Source of the DNA: JBHOQS01 sp042408875
GTDB taxonomy: Bacteria > Chloroflexota > UBA11872 > JBHOQS01
Assembly (NCBI GenBank): GCA_042408875.1
Contig: JBHOQS010000027.1
Span: 62,001-126,000, forward strand
Direction of reading: 5' to 3'
Length of the DNA: 64,000 bases
The notes beneath the pieces are model-generated. The model was given only the letters and a program-made list of their open reading frames with translations, searched no databases and was not told the origin of the DNA. Below are positions 35,005 to 42,044 of the stretch, piece by piece. Position numbers and translations under genes: made by a program. Positions within the stretch are counted from its first letter, which is position 1; each line of letters begins with the position of its first letter.

Positions 35005-36354
35005 TCAGAGACCAAGCTCGCGGTAAGCGGCGTCGAGTTGGAGCTGCCAGTTGCGCGCCGCCTCGTCGAGCGCCTCCTTAGGACCCTGTTTGCCCTGCCG
35101 GACGTTGTGAATGGCCTCAGTCAGCACGGCCCACATGCCTGTGCCGCCCACCGGCACGCTCGGCGCAACAATGAGAGGATGCGGCCGTGCGTATTGCTCC
35201 ACAATCTCAATCCAGGCCTTCATCTGATAGCGCGGGTCAGTCATATGCCCGCGCTCGCGCAGAGAGCGCCGGGGCACGGCCGAGCCGACCAGGCGGCAAT
35301 ACTCCAGCAAGTTATCCGGCTGGTTAAAGTGCAACAAGAGCTCCCAGGCCAGATCCATATACTTCGACTGCGAGCCGATGCCGAACCAGTTGTTGAAGAC
35401 GTTGATAAGCTGCCGGCGCTGTCGCAGCGGCGGCCGCACCACCAGATGCTCCACCACCTCCGGGGCGTTCTGGATCGCGCCAGTGAGGATCCACTGCCCG
35501 GCGATGTTCGCCACAGCCGTGCCGGCGGCCAGCCGCGACAGCCCGCTGGGCACTTCCGGTAGCTTCTCACCCCACGGGGCCACTTGATTTAACAAGTCAG
35601 CCCAGAAGCGCAGTGCTTCGACCCCCTCGGGCGAGTTGAAGAGCGGGCGGCGGCCATCAGGGGAGACAACCTCGCCGCCGTTCTGCCACAGCATGGGCAC
35701 CCAGCGCTGGTCGGCAAACCCGCCGTCGAAGTCCACCGGGTCAAAGCCGAGCTGGACCAGTTCGCCGCCCTCGCGGCGCGTCAGTGCCAGGGCAGCGCGG
35801 CGCATCTCGTCCCAGGTCGTGGGGAGCTCCAGCCCTTGCTGGGCGAAGAGATCACGGCGGTAGATCATAGCGCGGGCATCGATGCGCGCCGGAATACCAT
35901 ACTGCTTCTCTTGCCACCGCGAGGTGGCCAGTGTAGCCGGATAATAGTCTTCCCAGTCCTTCCAACGGCGCAGCCGGTCATCCAAGGGGATCACCAGCCC
36001 GCGGTAGGCGTGGGCGTTGCCGGCACCCGACTGCAAGAGGTCTGGCCCAGTGCCGGCGGCGTAGAGCGTGTCCCGCTTCTGGCCCAGCTCACCCCAGGAC
36101 ACATAGATGGTAGTAACCTGTACCTTCGGACGCTCCCGCGTAAAGGCTGGGATCAGCGTTTGCTCAAACCAAGCCTGGCCGGCGGCGCCGCCGTGGTCGG
36201 CGATGAGCCAGGTGAGCTCACCTGCTTCCTGGCGCGCCGGGCCCGGCGCGGTCGAACGCACAGGCCCGCACGCCGTCAGCGCGCCGGCCAGCAGCCCTCC
36301 TGTGCCAACCTGGAGCATCTTCCGGCGGGTCCAGATCGAGATAGAACCTTCCAT
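35005..36354 (-). CDS. sugar ABC transporter solute-binding lipoprotein (4)
   Basis: 449 residues. IWTRRKMLQVGTGGLLAGALTAC gives twin Arg and lipobox Cys29. The mature part is a type I sugar-binding protein: IADHGGAAGQAWFEQTLIPAF, YAAGTGPDLLQSGAGNAHAY, KQYGIPARIDARAMIYRRDLFAQQGL. ATG 36354 has AAGGAGGTG upstream; a longer frame upstream has none. It lies directly before the GH10 gene on the same strand (120 bases), so it probably binds xylo-oligosaccharides. A promoter lies at 36477-36506 and direct repeats lie in the leader. Confidence 0.87.
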   Translation of the reverse strand: MEGSISIWTRRKMLQVGTGGLLAGALTACGPVRSTAPGPARQEAGELTWLIADHGGAAGQAWFEQTLIPAFTRERPKVQVTTIYVSWGELGQKRDTLYAAGTGPDLLQSGAGNAHAYRGLVIPLDDRLRRWKDWEDYYPATLATSRWQEKQYGIPARIDARAMIYRRDLFAQQGLELPTTWDEMRRAALALTRREGGELVQLGFDPVDFDGGFADQRWVPMLWQNGGEVVSPDGRRPLFNSPEGVEALRFWADLLNQVAPWGEKLPEVPSGLSRLAAGTAVANIAGQWILTGAIQNAPEVVEHLVVRPPLRQRRQLINVFNNWFGIGSQSKYMDLAWELLLHFNQPDNLLEYCRLVGSAVPRRSLRERGHMTDPRYQMKAWIEIVEQYARPHPLIVAPSVPVGGTGMWAVLTEAIHNVRQGKQGPKEALDEAARNWQLQLDAAYRELGL

Positions 36355-36371
36355 GTAATTCACACCTCCTT

Positions 36372-36389
36372 TGACAATTGACAATTGAT
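36372..36389 (-). repeat. tandem TTGACAAT-type repeat in the binding protein 4 leader
   Basis: Plus-strand TTGACAATTGACAATTGA is two and a bit units of TTGACAA/TTGACAAT. It lies between the promoter and the ribosome-binding site on the minus strand. It could be an operator. Confidence 0.4.
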
Positions 36390-36476
36390 CCAAACAACGG
36401 CTCCGCCGGTGCCCTCCGAGCCATAACCCTCGTTCATGGAGCATCGATGGTGCGTAGACAGGATCCAATATATAAA

Positions 36477-36506
36477 AAAATAAAAAGCATGCGCTGCGTA
36501 TGTCAA
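36477..36506 (-). promoter_or_regulatory. sigma70-type promoter for binding protein 4 and GH10
   Basis: On the minus strand TTGACA at 36506-36501, 18-base spacer, TATTTT at 36482-36477, in an AT-rich stretch. The -35 box is perfect. Transcript start near 36470, leader about 115 bases. Confidence 0.55.
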
Positions 36507-36633
36507 CGTCAGATCAGGCCCGTCTGATGAGGAGATGCAGCGACGCGCAGCGCCCGGTATACTGCCGGCGCTCACGAGCATTGCGTAAGGCGGGAGAAGC
36601 AGGATATCCGTGGATCTGCGGAGGGGGCAAGCA

Positions 36634-37704
36634 ATGGCACCGATCCGGATCGGCGTTGCCGGCGTGACGCATCCCCACGCGCTGGCACACCTGCGTAACC
36701 TGGAGCTCATGGACGAGATCGAGGGTGTGGTGCTGTACGACGAGGACCCCGACGCCCTCGCGCCGCTGCAAGAGCGGCCGAAGGTCCTGGCGGTCACCAC
36801 CAGCCTGGATGAATTGGTGCGGCGGGAAGATGTCCCTGTGCTCTTCTCGCTGCTGCGCCACGATCAGGCGGCAAGGGCGATCTTGGGCATGGTGCGCGCC
36901 GGCAAACATGTGATCGCTGAAAAGCCGGTGACGCGCACGGCGGCCGAGCTCGAAGTCATTCTCGATGCAGCGGCGCGCCGCGGGGTGGAGGTAGGCGCCT
37001 TCTACCAGAACCGCTGGCACCCGGCGTTCCGGCGAGCGCGGGAGCTGCGGTCAGCCGGAGCCCTGGGACGCCTTCTGTCTGTGGAAGTGCGCCTGATCAC
37101 CACGCAGGTCCGCCTGCGCAATCCGCGCCACTGGCTGTTCAGCCGAACGCTGGCCGGCGGAGGTATCCTGTCCTGGCTGGGCTGTCATTACCTCGACCTA
37201 GTGCGCTACCTGACTGGCGAGGAGATCATCTCAGTGAGCGCGCACACGGCCACGCTCAGCGGCGAGCCGATCGATGTCGAGGATGTGGCAGTGCTGACGT
37301 TCCAGCTCAGTAACGGCGCTCTGGGGACGCTTCACAGCGGGTATCTGCTCGCCGGCGGCAAGCCGGGCTACCTGGCACCGGGGTATGACACATACTTCGG
37401 CCTGCGCGGGACGCAGGGCCGCCTGAGCGTCCAACAAGGGCCCGGCCCGCGCGACACCACGCTGCTCCTGGAGAGCCTGGCGCCCGGCTGGGACCATGCC
37501 GCCGAGCAGCGGTATGTGATCACGCTCCCTGAGTCCGAGGGCTATGCCGGCCCGCACGGCCGCGACTTCCTGCGCCGCTTCCTTGCCGCTGCGCTGGAAG
37601 ACGGTGAACCCGTCGTCACCGGCCAGGACGCCTTGGCCGTGCTGCGCATCATCGAGGCCGCCTACACCTCGGCGGCTGAAGGGCGCACCGTGCGGCTCGC
37701 CTAG
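36634..37704 (+). CDS. Gfo/Idh/MocA family oxidoreductase (3), atypical nucleotide motif
   Basis: 356 residues. The first strand reads IRIGVAGVTHPHALAHL, so the usual GxGxxG is altered to GxxGxxxxH. EKPVTRT holds the catalytic Lys. GGGILSWLGCHYLDLVRYL provides the His and Asp. GGAGGGGG lies before ATG 36634, which is preferred over a GTG at 36610. It probably starts a plus-strand group with two ThDP enzymes, separated by a repeat-rich gap. Confidence 0.85.
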   Translation: MAPIRIGVAGVTHPHALAHLRNLELMDEIEGVVLYDEDPDALAPLQERPKVLAVTTSLDELVRREDVPVLFSLLRHDQAARAILGMVRAGKHVIAEKPVTRTAAELEVILDAAARRGVEVGAFYQNRWHPAFRRARELRSAGALGRLLSVEVRLITTQVRLRNPRHWLFSRTLAGGGILSWLGCHYLDLVRYLTGEEIISVSAHTATLSGEPIDVEDVAVLTFQLSNGALGTLHSGYLLAGGKPGYLAPGYDTYFGLRGTQGRLSVQQGPGPRDTTLLLESLAPGWDHAAEQRYVITLPESEGYAGPHGRDFLRRFLAAALEDGEPVVTGQDALAVLRIIEAAYTSAAEGRTVRLA

Positions 37705-37737
37705 GCCTCACTCCCGACCCCTCGCCGGGCTGAGGTT

Positions 37738-37765
37738 GGAGGGGCGAAGAATTCTTCGCCCCTCC
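37738..37765. repeat. 28-base perfect palindrome
   Basis: Bases 37738-37751 are the exact reverse complement of 37752-37765, centred on GAATTC. It lies 34 bases after the oxidoreductase stop. It matches a motif I remember as dispersed in Chloroflexus/Roseiflexus genomes; it can also act as a terminator hairpin. Confidence 0.6.
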
Positions 37766-37792
37766 CGGGGCCTGCCGCGCGGGAGCAGCATA

Positions 37793-37834
37793 CCCTCACC
37801 CCCGGCCCTTCTCCCGCAGCACGGGAGCGGGGAG
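37793..37834 (-). repeat. dispersed GC-rich palindromic repeat, copy 2
   Basis: CCCTCACCCCCGGCCC followed by a CTCCCGC...GGGAG hairpin. It is the reverse complement of the copy at 31106-31149 with a few changes. Non-coding spacer (37705-37984) otherwise shows no gene. Confidence 0.6.
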
Positions 37835-37984
37835 TGTCACGAGGCAGCCTGCGCGGCGGGGACGATGCCGCCCTATGGCGCGGCGCGGCGTACTCCAGTA
37901 AGATACGCACGACGCGATATGCTCTGGCAGAGGCGATCGGTATTGCCGGCATGCCGCGCTGACGCGGAAGGACGAGGGGCAGCT

Positions 37985-39703
37985 ATGGGGAGCACGCCAT
38001 CTGCCGTAACGGTAGCTCGGCGAAGAGTCGCGCCGGGCCATGCCGCAGTCGAGGCCCTGGTGGTGAATGGCGTCGAGGTGGTGTTCGGCCTGAACGGTGA
38101 CCATATCTTGAAGCTCTATGAGGGGCTGGCCGACACGCCGTCGATCCGGCACGTGACGGTGAAGCACGAGAATAACGCTGCCCTGGCAGCGGAGGCGTAC
38201 GGCCGGCTCACCGGCCGGCCGGGCGTTGCTGTGGTGACGGCCGGCCCCGGCGCGCTGAACTCGATCTCCGGTGTGGCGAGCGCCTATGCCGCCGGCGCGC
38301 CGCTCGTCCATCTCTCCGGCGCGGTCCCCACCGGCGCGGCGCTCGAAAGCTTCCATGGCGTGGACACCGAGGACTTCACCAAGCGCGCCTTTGCCCCGGT
38401 GACCAAGGCATCGCTGCGCGTCACCCGCGCCGAAGACATCCTGCCTGCGCTCACCCGCGCCTTCACCCTGGCCGTGGCGGGCCGGCCGGGCCCGGTGCAT
38501 GTGGAAATCACCCGCGACGTGCTGGAAGGCGAGGCGGTGGAGCTCCCCGAGGTACTGCCAGCACCTCTTCCGGCTGCCGAGCCCGCCCCGGACCTGGACC
38601 GCCTGCTCGACCGGCTGCGGGCAGTACGCCGGCCGGTGATCGTGGCCGGCAAGGGTGCCTGGTACCCAGTGGTCAGCGCTGCCCTGGTGGAGCTGGCCGA
38701 GGCGCTCCAGGCGCCCGTGGCACACACCTGGGACGGCCACGCCGCCATGCCGACGGTGCACCCGCTCTCCATGGGACTGTACCGCGGCACCGGCAGTCAC
38801 CCGGCGGTGCTGCGCGAGCTGGAGGCCGCCGATCTGGTACTCGGCATCGGCGTGCGCCCCGGCACGGAAGCGCATCGCGCCCTGGTTCGCATGGTTGGGC
38901 AGCACCTAGCCATCCTTGATGCCGCCGATCAGCCGGATCCGCACCAGCACGCTGCAACGGTCACCTCAGTGCCGGCGCTGGCGGCCACGCTGCGCGCGCT
39001 CGCCCGGGCAACGCGGCCGCGCCCGGACGCAGGACAGGTACGGCAGGCCTGCGCCGAGGCCAGGCAACAACTCGCCGCCGGCATCGCCGTGGAGCTGGAG
39101 CGATATCAGGACGCCCGGCCGTGGCACATCGGCCTGGCCCTCGCTGCCCTCGACGAGCGGATGACGCCTGACCTGATCGTCACCTCAGACGTCAGCAATG
39201 TGAAGCTGTGGGTGCCCCTGCAGCTCAGGACATTCGGGCCGCACTCACACGTGCAGGCGGGCTCGTGGGGCACCATGGGCTACGCGCTGCCGGCCGCGCT
39301 CGGCGCAGCGATGGCCTTCCCAGGCCGGAAGATCGTTGCCCTGGCCGGGGATGCATCGTTCCTGATGTCATCGAGCGACCTGGTTACCCTGGCGCAGCAC
39401 CGGCTTCCAGTCGTGCTGGCTATTCACCACGACGGCCGCATCGGCATGATCGAGTACATGCAGACCATGGCCGGCCGCACACCCTATGCCACGGAGATCG
39501 GCGAGGTAGACTACGTGCGTGTGGCCGAGGCGGCCGGGCTACCAGGCCGACGCATCGATGACCCCGCGCAGCTCGGGCCAGCCTGGGACTGGGCGCTGGC
39601 CGCCGATGGACCCGTCCTGCTGGAGTTCATGGCCGGGCATGCCTTCCCGCGCCCGTCGGTGCAGCGCTTCATCGAGCAGGGGCGCTCGGCGGAGCAACGG
39701 TAA
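37985..39703 (+). CDS. acetolactate synthase-like ThDP-dependent enzyme (A)
   Basis: 572 residues with the three-domain IlvB fold. VKHENNAALAAEAYGRLTG holds the ThDP-activating Glu and TAGPGALNSISGVASAYA follows. A middle domain (about 190-330) follows in turn. The C-terminal ThDP site reads LAGDASFLMSSSDL then LAIHHDGRIGM, where the usual NN after GD is HD. ATG 37985 has GAGGGG before it; upstream in-frame codons are in non-coding repeat sequence. It is followed at 220 bases by a paralogue, so they may be two isoenzymes or subunits in sugar-acid breakdown. True product unknown. Confidence 0.82.
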   Translation: MGSTPSAVTVARRRVAPGHAAVEALVVNGVEVVFGLNGDHILKLYEGLADTPSIRHVTVKHENNAALAAEAYGRLTGRPGVAVVTAGPGALNSISGVASAYAAGAPLVHLSGAVPTGAALESFHGVDTEDFTKRAFAPVTKASLRVTRAEDILPALTRAFTLAVAGRPGPVHVEITRDVLEGEAVELPEVLPAPLPAAEPAPDLDRLLDRLRAVRRPVIVAGKGAWYPVVSAALVELAEALQAPVAHTWDGHAAMPTVHPLSMGLYRGTGSHPAVLRELEAADLVLGIGVRPGTEAHRALVRMVGQHLAILDAADQPDPHQHAATVTSVPALAATLRALARATRPRPDAGQVRQACAEARQQLAAGIAVELERYQDARPWHIGLALAALDERMTPDLIVTSDVSNVKLWVPLQLRTFGPHSHVQAGSWGTMGYALPAALGAAMAFPGRKIVALAGDASFLMSSSDLVTLAQHRLPVVLAIHHDGRIGMIEYMQTMAGRTPYATEIGEVDYVRVAEAAGLPGRRIDDPAQLGPAWDWALAADGPVLLEFMAGHAFPRPSVQRFIEQGRSAEQR

Positions 39704-39922
39704 GCGTCGGGTTCGGAGGCCTGTGCAGCAGGAGCCTGGTGGCGTTCGCCTCGCTCAGTGGCGTGCCCTCTGCGCTCTGCCCGGCTAGGCTGCCGGCCGG
39801 TGCCCTGCGAGCACGCCCCGCCCCGCTGTAGTAGACTATGCCCTTGCCAGGCCTTGCTGGGCAGCGCCTGACCATGGAGAGCCGTGCGGGAGCAGCGCGC
39901 AGAACGCGCCGGAGGTGATGAG

Positions 39923-41572
39923 ATGAACGGGTATGAGGCCGTGGCGAAGATCCTAAAGGTAGAAGGGGTAGAGTGGCTGGCCTGCTTCCCCTCCAACCCG
40001 CTGATCGAGGCGGCAGCCAGAGAGGGTATCCGGCCGATTGTCTTCCGCCAGGAGCGGGGCGGCGTGATGGCCGCGGACGGCTTCAGCCGGATGAACAATG
40101 GCCGCAAGTTCGGTGTCTTCGCCTGCCAGGGAGGTCCCGGCGTCGAAAACTCGTTCGGCGGGATCGCCCAGGCCTGGGGAGACGCCGTGCCGGTGCTGTT
40201 CCTGCCGGACGGGCCTGGCACCGACCGCGCCGACGTACCGCCGAGCTTTCGCGCCCCATACAACTACCAGTACGTCACCAAGTGGGCCGAGGCGGTCAAC
40301 CGGCCGGATCGGGTGGTCCCGCTGATGCGCCGGGCCATCCACGCGCTGAAGAACGGCCGGCCCGGCCCGGTGCTGCTGGAGCTGCACCGCGATGCCATGG
40401 CCGGCGAGGTCACCAACCTGGACACGTACAAATCACCGAAGGCGATGCGTGTTGCCCCCAGCCGCAGCGACGTCAAGGACGCGGTGACAGAGCTCCTGCG
40501 CGCCAGGCGCCCGGTCATCTGGGCAGGCCAGGGTGTGCTCTACGCCGAGGCCGCTGAGGAGCTACGCGAGCTAGCTGAGCTGACGCAGATCCCGGTGATC
40601 ACGACAATGCCCGGAAAAAGCGCCATCGACGAAGGCCATCCGCTGGCACTTGGCGCGGCCAACCGCACGGCACCGCTGGCTGTCTGGAAGTGGCTGAAAG
40701 AATCCGATGTGCTCTTTGCTATCGGCGCAAGCCTTACTATTACGAACTACGGGATCACCATCCCGCCCGGCAAGCTGATGATCCACTCCACCAACCACGC
40801 GCCGGACATTAATAAAGACTACGCTATCGATATCCCGCTGCTGGGGGATGCGAAGCTAGTGCTCCAGATGATGATCGAGGAGGTCAAGGCGCAACTCGGC
40901 GAGCGCGGCCGGCGGGACCAGACGGTGATCCAGGACGAGATCGCGACCGTGAAGCGGCAGTGGCGCGCGGAATGGGCGCCGCTCCTGACCTCCGATGCTG
41001 TGCCGATCAATCCGTACCGCCTGATCTATGAGATCACCAAAGCCGTTGACCTCCAGCGCACCACGCTGACCCATGATGCCGGCCATCCGCGCGATCAGAT
41101 CATGCCGTTCTATCCGGCGACCGTGCCGCACAGCTACATCGGCTGGGGCAAGACGACGCACCTGGGCTACGGCCTACCGCTGATGATCGGCGCCAAGCTA
41201 GCGTTCCCCGACCGGTTCTGCATGAACGTGATGGGCGACGCGGCATTCGGCATGTCAGGCCTGGACCTGGAGACGGCAGTGCGGGCTGGCGTGCCGATCA
41301 CGACGGTGGTGCTCAACAACGGGACGATGGGCGGCTATCGCCGCTCGCTCCCCACGGCGATGGGGCAGTACGGCGCTGGACGCATGAGTGGCGACTACGC
41401 CAAGATCGCCGAGGGCCTGGGAGCGGTGGGTATCCGCATCGAGCATCCCGCTGAGATCGGCCCGGCCGTGGAGCGGGCGCGGCGCCTCAACGAGGAAGGG
41501 CGCTGCGTGTTACTGGACGTGCGCACTCAAGAAGAAAACAAAATGTCGATCTACCCCTTCTCGACCCTGTAG
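39923..41572 (+). CDS. acetolactate synthase-like ThDP-dependent enzyme (B)
   Basis: 549 residues, same three-domain fold. FRQERGGVMAADGFSRMNN has the activating Glu and ACQGGPGVENSFGGIAQAW follows. The ThDP site is canonical: VMGDAAFGMSGLDLETAV then VVLNNGTMGG. ATG 39923 follows GGAGGTGATGAG. It differs clearly from enzyme A (only distant similarity), so it is not a recent duplicate. A TPP carboligase or decarboxylase acting on 2-oxo acids is likely. A 16-base sequence shared with the 25.7-kb terminator follows its stop. Confidence 0.83.
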   Translation: MNGYEAVAKILKVEGVEWLACFPSNPLIEAAAREGIRPIVFRQERGGVMAADGFSRMNNGRKFGVFACQGGPGVENSFGGIAQAWGDAVPVLFLPDGPGTDRADVPPSFRAPYNYQYVTKWAEAVNRPDRVVPLMRRAIHALKNGRPGPVLLELHRDAMAGEVTNLDTYKSPKAMRVAPSRSDVKDAVTELLRARRPVIWAGQGVLYAEAAEELRELAELTQIPVITTMPGKSAIDEGHPLALGAANRTAPLAVWKWLKESDVLFAIGASLTITNYGITIPPGKLMIHSTNHAPDINKDYAIDIPLLGDAKLVLQMMIEEVKAQLGERGRRDQTVIQDEIATVKRQWRAEWAPLLTSDAVPINPYRLIYEITKAVDLQRTTLTHDAGHPRDQIMPFYPATVPHSYIGWGKTTHLGYGLPLMIGAKLAFPDRFCMNVMGDAAFGMSGLDLETAVRAGVPITTVVLNNGTMGGYRRSLPTAMGQYGAGRMSGDYAKIAEGLGAVGIRIEHPAEIGPAVERARRLNEEGRCVLLDVRTQEENKMSIYPFSTL

Positions 41573-41579
41573 CGGCCGA

Positions 41580-41611
41580 CGCTGGAGCCTGCCGCTGTGC
41601 ACGATTGCACA
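41580..41611 (+). terminator. hairpin after ThDP enzyme B
   Basis: CGCTGGAGCCTGCCGC (41580-41595) repeats bases 25740-25755 of the other terminator, and TGTGCA/TGCACA (41596-41601 and 41606-41611) form a 6-bp stem around CGAT. Probable transcription end. Confidence 0.45.
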
Positions 41612-41639
41612 CGATGCAACCGCATGTCTTCCTGCTCGT

Positions 41640-41936
41640 TCAAGCAGTCGCCCCGGGCAAGGCGTATCCTCGCGCGAGTACGTCGAGGCGCACTGGCTCC
41701 GGGACCGGCTGGACCGGACAGCTGTACTGGTGGAGAGGGTAACGTTGTATCGCCAACGGCGAACCACAGCGCAGTCTCGGCTCCCGCGCGGCCTGCCGGA
41801 GCAGCAGTTCTATCTCTGCCGGGCTCTTCAGCAGCTCGTGGCAGCCCGCCGTGCCGCCCGGCTCGCGCATGACGCTGCCGGTCCAGCCGCCATGCCAGCA
41901 GACCGGGCGCACGGCCAGGGCACTGACGAACGCCAT
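41640..41936 (-). CDS. doubtful small hypothetical protein
   Basis: 98 residues with no family I recognise. It has a Trp/Gly/Cys start (VCWHGGWTGSVMREPGGTAG) and a helical ELLKSPAEIELLLRQAARE part. In its favour: AT-rich promoter-like DNA lies upstream. Against: no good ribosome-binding site (GGGTAGG directly at the ATG) and reading frames on both strands are open here. Could be a remnant. Confidence 0.3.
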   Translation of the reverse strand: MAFVSALAVRPVCWHGGWTGSVMREPGGTAGCHELLKSPAEIELLLRQAAREPRLRCGSPLAIQRYPLHQYSCPVQPVPEPVRLDVLARGYALPGATA

Positions 41937-41958
41937 CCTACCCGGCCGGCAGGCTCAT

Positions 41959-41981
41959 AGCTTTAGCTAACTATAAAGCTA
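41959..41981. terminator. AT-rich hairpin downstream of the ParA gene
   Basis: TAGCTTTA (41959-41966) pairs with TAAAGCTA (41974-41981) around GCTAACT. It lies 64 bases past the minus-strand ParA stop. No T-run in the minus direction. Confidence 0.35.
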
Positions 41982-42044
41982 AAATATAAATCTAATCACT
42001 GCTGAATAGCTATACAGGGAGACAGAACCAGGGGACAGAACCGG

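Larger units (their letters stand above)
41573..42044. other. 472-base region between ThDP enzyme B and the ParA gene
   Basis: Contains the hairpin at 41580-41611, one doubtful minus-strand reading frame (41640-41936, separate entry), and an AT-rich hairpin at 41959-41981 (TAGCTTTA/TAAAGCTA around a 7-base loop) that may be a terminator of the minus-strand ParA gene or a promoter region. Confidence 0.4.

Noticed and set aside
37544..37984. 147-residue extension of ThDP enzyme A
   Set aside because: It would run through the end of the oxidoreductase gene, a palindrome and a dispersed repeat. ATG 37985 begins the fold properly.
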